The translations under genes and the position numbers were made by a program. A stretch of 64,000 nt of DNA from NCBI RefSeq assembly GCF_000821305.1, contig NZ_CCXK01000017.1, positions 1,056,159 to 1,120,158 on the forward strand. Direction: 5' to 3'. Source of the DNA: Clostridium culturomicium (GTDB lineage Bacteria > Bacillota > Clostridia > Clostridiales > Clostridiaceae). The notes under the pieces were generated by a model. The model saw only the letters and a program-made list of their open reading frames with translations. It was not told the DNA's origin and did no database searches. Of this stretch, positions 61,119-64,000 are shown one piece after another (positions within the stretch are counted from its first letter, which is position 1; every line of letters begins with the position of its first letter).

Positions 61119-61147
61119 TTGAACACGAACAAATGTTCAAGTATACT
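61119..61147 (+). promoter_or_regulatory. promoter with embedded LexA/DinR box
   Basis: TTGAAC (61119-61124), 17 bp, TATACT (61142-61147) is a near-consensus sigma-A promoter. The spacer contains GAAC-AAAT-GTTC (61127-61138), a perfect Gram-positive LexA (DinR) operator half-site pair with 4-bp spacing. It lies 32 bp before the radical SAM gene, so repression by LexA and induction in the SOS response are expected. Confidence 0.85.
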
Positions 61148-61178
61148 AGTTATATATGATATATAAGAAGGTGATTAA

Positions 61179-62525
61179 ATGGATTTAAGTGATAAGCTAA
61201 GAATTTTAAGTGGTGCAGCAAAATATGACGTTTCATGTTCATCCTCTGGTTCTAAACGTGGAAGTGCAAAAGGTGCCTTAGGTTCAACTTCCGAAGGAGG
61301 AATCTGTCACTCCTTTACTCCAGATGGACGCTGTATTTCTCTGTTAAAAATTCTTCTTACTAATTACTGTATATACGACTGTGCCTACTGTATAAATAGA
61401 CGAACAAATAATGTAGAAAGAGCCGCCTTTTCCGTTGAAGAAGTTATTTCTTTAACTATGAATTTTTACAGAAGAAATTATATTGAAGGACTTTTTTTAA
61501 GCTCTGCTGTAATACAAAATCCAAACCATACCATGGAGATGCTTACTGCCGTTGTAAAAAAGCTTCGTATAGAACATAATTTCAGAGGATATATCCATTT
61601 AAAGGCTATTCCTGGTGCTGATGATACTTTAATAAAAGAAGCTGGACTCTACGTTGACAGAATGAGCGTAAATATTGAGCTTCCTTCTGATTCATCTCTT
61701 AAGCTTTTGGCTCCTGAGAAAAAGAAGGAGGAAATTTTCACACCTATGAAATCAATTAAGGAAAATATCCTAATCAGCAAGAGTGAAAGAAAATTTTCCC
61801 GTAAAGCTCCCCTCTTTGTTCCTGGAGGCCAATCAACCCAGATTATAGTTGGAGCTACAAAAGATAATGATTTAAATATCCTTAATCTAAGTGAAAATTT
61901 ATATAATAGCTATGCTCTGAAAAGAGTTTATTACTCTGCATATGTACCTGTTAATTCAGGAAATAATCTGCCTGAGCTGAAAAATCCTCCAACCCTTCGT
62001 GAGCACCGCTTGTATCAAGGGGACTGGCTTTTAAGAATCTATGGATTTAAAGCTAAAGAAATATTAAATGAAAAAACACCAAACTTTGATATTAATTTTG
62101 ACCCAAAAACCAATTGGGCTCTTAGTAACCTTGATATTTTCCCTGTGGAAATAAACACAGCCCCCTACGAAACCTTAATAAGAATTCCAGGTATAGGAAT
62201 TAAAGGAGCTATGAAAATTATTAATGCTAGAAAAATCTCCTTTTTAAATTTTTATGATTTAAAAAAACTTGGAGTTGTTATAAAAAGGGCTCAATATTTT
62301 GTGGTTTGCAAAGGGAAATATTATGGTGCAGTAGATTTAGATGAAGAAAAGGTTAGAGCAGCCCTTAAGCCTAAAATTGATTTAAATTATGTAGAAAATG
62401 AAGACTGCAAACAATTAAGCCTATTTGACATCCCTGCTTTAAGTAAATCAACTGCTCTTCCACCAGTTCAGGATAAAACTCTTCTATTAGAAGATAGAAG
62501 TTCCTATATCACTGGTGAATTATAG
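61179..62525 (+). CDS. putative DNA modification/repair radical SAM protein (SplB-like, TIGR03916 type)
   Basis: A 448-residue radical SAM protein. The [4Fe-4S] motif CIYDCAYC gives C64, C68 and C71 (C-x3-C-x2-C). A helix-hairpin-helix DNA-binding segment lies at about 325-352 (INTAPYETLIRIPGIGIKGA). Near the C-terminus the pentapeptide QLSLF (412-416) equals the canonical bacterial beta-sliding-clamp-binding motif. It belongs to the family annotated as putative DNA modification/repair radical SAM proteins, paired with a DUF4130 protein as here (22 bp downstream). The LexA box in its promoter supports a DNA repair role; the lesion is unknown. AGAAGGTG precedes the ATG. Confidence 0.9.
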   Translation: MDLSDKLRILSGAAKYDVSCSSSGSKRGSAKGALGSTSEGGICHSFTPDGRCISLLKILLTNYCIYDCAYCINRRTNNVERAAFSVEEVISLTMNFYRRNYIEGLFLSSAVIQNPNHTMEMLTAVVKKLRIEHNFRGYIHLKAIPGADDTLIKEAGLYVDRMSVNIELPSDSSLKLLAPEKKKEEIFTPMKSIKENILISKSERKFSRKAPLFVPGGQSTQIIVGATKDNDLNILNLSENLYNSYALKRVYYSAYVPVNSGNNLPELKNPPTLREHRLYQGDWLLRIYGFKAKEILNEKTPNFDINFDPKTNWALSNLDIFPVEINTAPYETLIRIPGIGIKGAMKIINARKISFLNFYDLKKLGVVIKRAQYFVVCKGKYYGAVDLDEEKVRAALKPKIDLNYVENEDCKQLSLFDIPALSKSTALPPVQDKTLLLEDRSSYITGEL

Positions 62526-62546
62526 AATGGTGTAAAGGAGTTTTTA

Positions 62547-63287
62547 ATGAAAGAATTTATATATGATGGTTCCTTCGAGGGCTTGCTTACTTGTATATTC
62601 TATGGGTATCCACTAAAGGAGGATGTTAAAATAACCTCACAGGATAACTATATACCATCCTTAATTACGGAACCGAAAGAAATTAAAACTGAACAAGATA
62701 AATTTGAAAGAGTTTATGAAAGTATAGAAAATAAATTAAGTCCTTCCACCCTTAGAAATGTATATTATCTATATTTAAGCGAAATCCAAGGTGTAGAAAC
62801 CTTAATTTTTAACTATATTAAACTATGTTATAAATATGGAGATAAAATAAACATGGCTAAAAATAACGACATCATTATTTTAGTGGATAGATACTGTAAA
62901 AGAGTATCCTATGAAAGTCATCGTTTTACTGGTTTTGTAAGATTTAAAGAAATTGGACCTTTAACCTTTTATGCACCTATAGAGCCAGACCATAATATTC
63001 TACCACTTTTAACAGATCACTTTATCAGTAGATTCTCAGACCAAAATTTTATTATTCATGATTTAAAAAGAAATCTTGCCATAATCTATAATAAAACTGA
63101 AGTAACTATATCTCCTCTTGAAAATAAAAAAGGAGAAGAGCTTATGCTCTCCTCTCATATGGATAACTTTGAGGACCTATGGAAAGAATTTTATAAATCC
63201 GTTAATATAGAGGAAAGAAAAAATCCTACCTGCCAAAAGAGAATGATGCCAACGCGATATTGGAAGCACTTAACGGAAATGAATTAA
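62547..63287 (+). CDS. DUF4130-domain partner of the radical SAM DNA repair protein (TIGR03915 type)
   Basis: A 246-residue protein of the family that always follows radical SAM proteins like the one upstream (probable DNA metabolism protein). Family landmarks are the start FIYDGSFEGLLTCIF, the central block YESHRFTGFVRFKEIG (about 131-146), YAPIEPDHNILPLLTDHF and the terminal RMMPTRYWKHLTEMN. No known catalytic motif is seen. It lies 21 bp after the radical SAM gene with AAAGGAG before the ATG, so both are under the LexA-boxed promoter. Confidence 0.88.
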   Translation: MKEFIYDGSFEGLLTCIFYGYPLKEDVKITSQDNYIPSLITEPKEIKTEQDKFERVYESIENKLSPSTLRNVYYLYLSEIQGVETLIFNYIKLCYKYGDKINMAKNNDIIILVDRYCKRVSYESHRFTGFVRFKEIGPLTFYAPIEPDHNILPLLTDHFISRFSDQNFIIHDLKRNLAIIYNKTEVTISPLENKKGEELMLSSHMDNFEDLWKEFYKSVNIEERKNPTCQKRMMPTRYWKHLTEMN

Positions 63288-63291
63288 ACTC

Positions 63292-64000
63292 TTACTCCTT
63301 CACTTCTAATTGTGAAGGAGTTTCTTTTTTCCGAAACTTAATATCACTTTCCTGATAAGATAAAGCAATAAAAACACATATACCTCCAAGTATCCCTGCA
63401 GCACCAAGACTTTCACCTAAAACAATATAAGAAGCAATTACTCCAAATACAGGTTCTAAAGAAAAAATTACACCTACTCGGTCTGAACTAATAAATTTTT
63501 GACATGCCGTCTGAAGATAAAAAGCTATAGCTGAACAGAAAACGCCTAGTAAAATTAAGGTAAATACACTTAGCCCTGATGGTGCTATTGGCATAGTTTC
63601 AGTAAAAAAGGCAATTATAAATCCAAATACTGATACAAAAAATAACTGAATAATGGTTAGCAATGCAGCATCATTGTCCTTTGCCAAAACCCCTGTAATT
63701 ACCACATGGAACCCATAACAAAGAGCCCCCAGAACACATATTAAATCACCACTGAAAAAAGCTAATCCCATTTCTTTAGTATAAGATAATAGAAATAATC
63801 CTAAGGTACAGAAAACAACACTAATAATAGTTTTCTTTGTCACTCTGACATTTAAAAATATTCTTAATATAAATGGAATTAATAAAACATGAATGCAGGT
63901 AAAGAACGATGCCCTTGATGAAGTCGTATACATAATTCCTACCGTTGCAAAAATATATGTTAAAAATAAAAATAAGGATAGAATTAATCCATTTTTCACT
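63292..64000 (-). CDS. EamA/DMT-family transporter, N-terminal part missing
   Basis: About 236 residues of a drug/metabolite transporter, truncated by the window edge: EamA proteins have about 290-300 residues and two five-helix repeats, and here the first helices are missing. The visible part begins in the third or fourth helix (LILSLFLFLTYIFATVGIMYTTSSRASFFTC) and includes the second EamA domain with FSLEPVFGVIASYIVLGESLGAAGILGG. A GTG at 63999 can open the frame but is probably internal. Its 3' end contains the plus-strand terminator of the DUF4130 gene. Confidence 0.88.
   Translation of the reverse strand, partial: VKNGLILSLFLFLTYIFATVGIMYTTSSRASFFTCIHVLLIPFILRIFLNVRVTKKTIISVVFCTLGLFLLSYTKEMGLAFFSGDLICVLGALCYGFHVVITGVLAKDNDAALLTIIQLFFVSVFGFIIAFFTETMPIAPSGLSVFTLILLGVFCSAIAFYLQTACQKFISSDRVGVIFSLEPVFGVIASYIVLGESLGAAGILGGICVFIALSYQESDIKFRKKETPSQLEVKE
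63294..63330 (+). terminator. terminator of the radical SAM-DUF4130 operon
   Basis: ACTCCTTCAC pairs with GTGAAGGAGT, followed by TTCTTTTTT. It starts only 7 bp after the DUF4130 stop and lies wholly within the last codons of the convergent EamA gene. Its sequence equals the second hairpin arm of the dispersed repeats (ACTCCTTC...GAAGGAGTTTC). Confidence 0.8.

Overview
The window is AT-rich DNA packed with strict-anaerobe functions: a monomeric-type [FeFe] hydrogenase with its flavoprotein partners, an anaerobic purine/urate-type catabolic cluster, an arginine deiminase pathway, a bcd-etfBA module and a long-form glutamine synthetase. Together with strong AGGAGG ribosome binding sites and frequent TTG/GTG starts this points to a member of the Clostridia, most likely a Clostridium-like Firmicute. 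This is inferred from gene content only; there is no rRNA or tRNA gene in the window.

Layout. (1) 1-7302, minus strand: ygfK (only its first 21 codons), ygeW, the three xanthine-dehydrogenase-family subunits and a hydantoinase, i.e. part of the anaerobic purine/urate degradation cluster. (2) 7494-11607, plus strand, back to back with it: a three-subunit NuoE/NuoF/[FeFe]-hydrogenase operon that could dispose of the electrons. (3) 11675-22392: membrane-anchored unknown proteins, a split LysO-type exporter, glutamine synthetase, a DEDDh exonuclease, an amidohydrolase and an FtsH paralogue. (4) 22575-33896, minus strand: pseudouridine breakdown (psuK-psuG), an SDR/HMA pair, arginase with a DUF1858 protein, the ADI operon arcA-arcB-arcC, a MerR-methyltransferase fusion and threonine aldolase. 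(5) 34054-37055: a zinc uptake operon znuA-zur-znuC-znuB with a Fur-type box. (6) 37431-51956: phosphoesterase, ribokinase, an AraC regulator divergent from a dicarboxylate/amino acid symporter, two P-type ATPases, ddl with a MocR-type regulator, and a GNAT acetyltransferase. (7) 52202-60635: a phospholipase-D-like protein, etfA-etfB-bcd, three unknown small proteins, and TPP-riboswitch-controlled thiT-tenA. (8) 61119-63287: a LexA-boxed operon of a radical SAM DNA-repair-like protein and its DUF4130 partner; an EamA transporter runs off the right edge.

The most notable observations are: a NiCo (czcD-type) riboswitch in front of the P-type ATPase at 48382-51018, whose product has a cysteine-rich tail; a perfect GAAC-N4-GTTC SOS box inside the promoter of the radical SAM/DUF4130 pair, whose radical SAM member also carries a canonical beta-clamp-binding pentapeptide (QLSLF); and a family of intergenic repeats of about 40-70 bp found at six loci, one copy of which supplies the last codons of xdhC. 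No CRISPR array, insertion sequence, prophage, rRNA or tRNA was seen.
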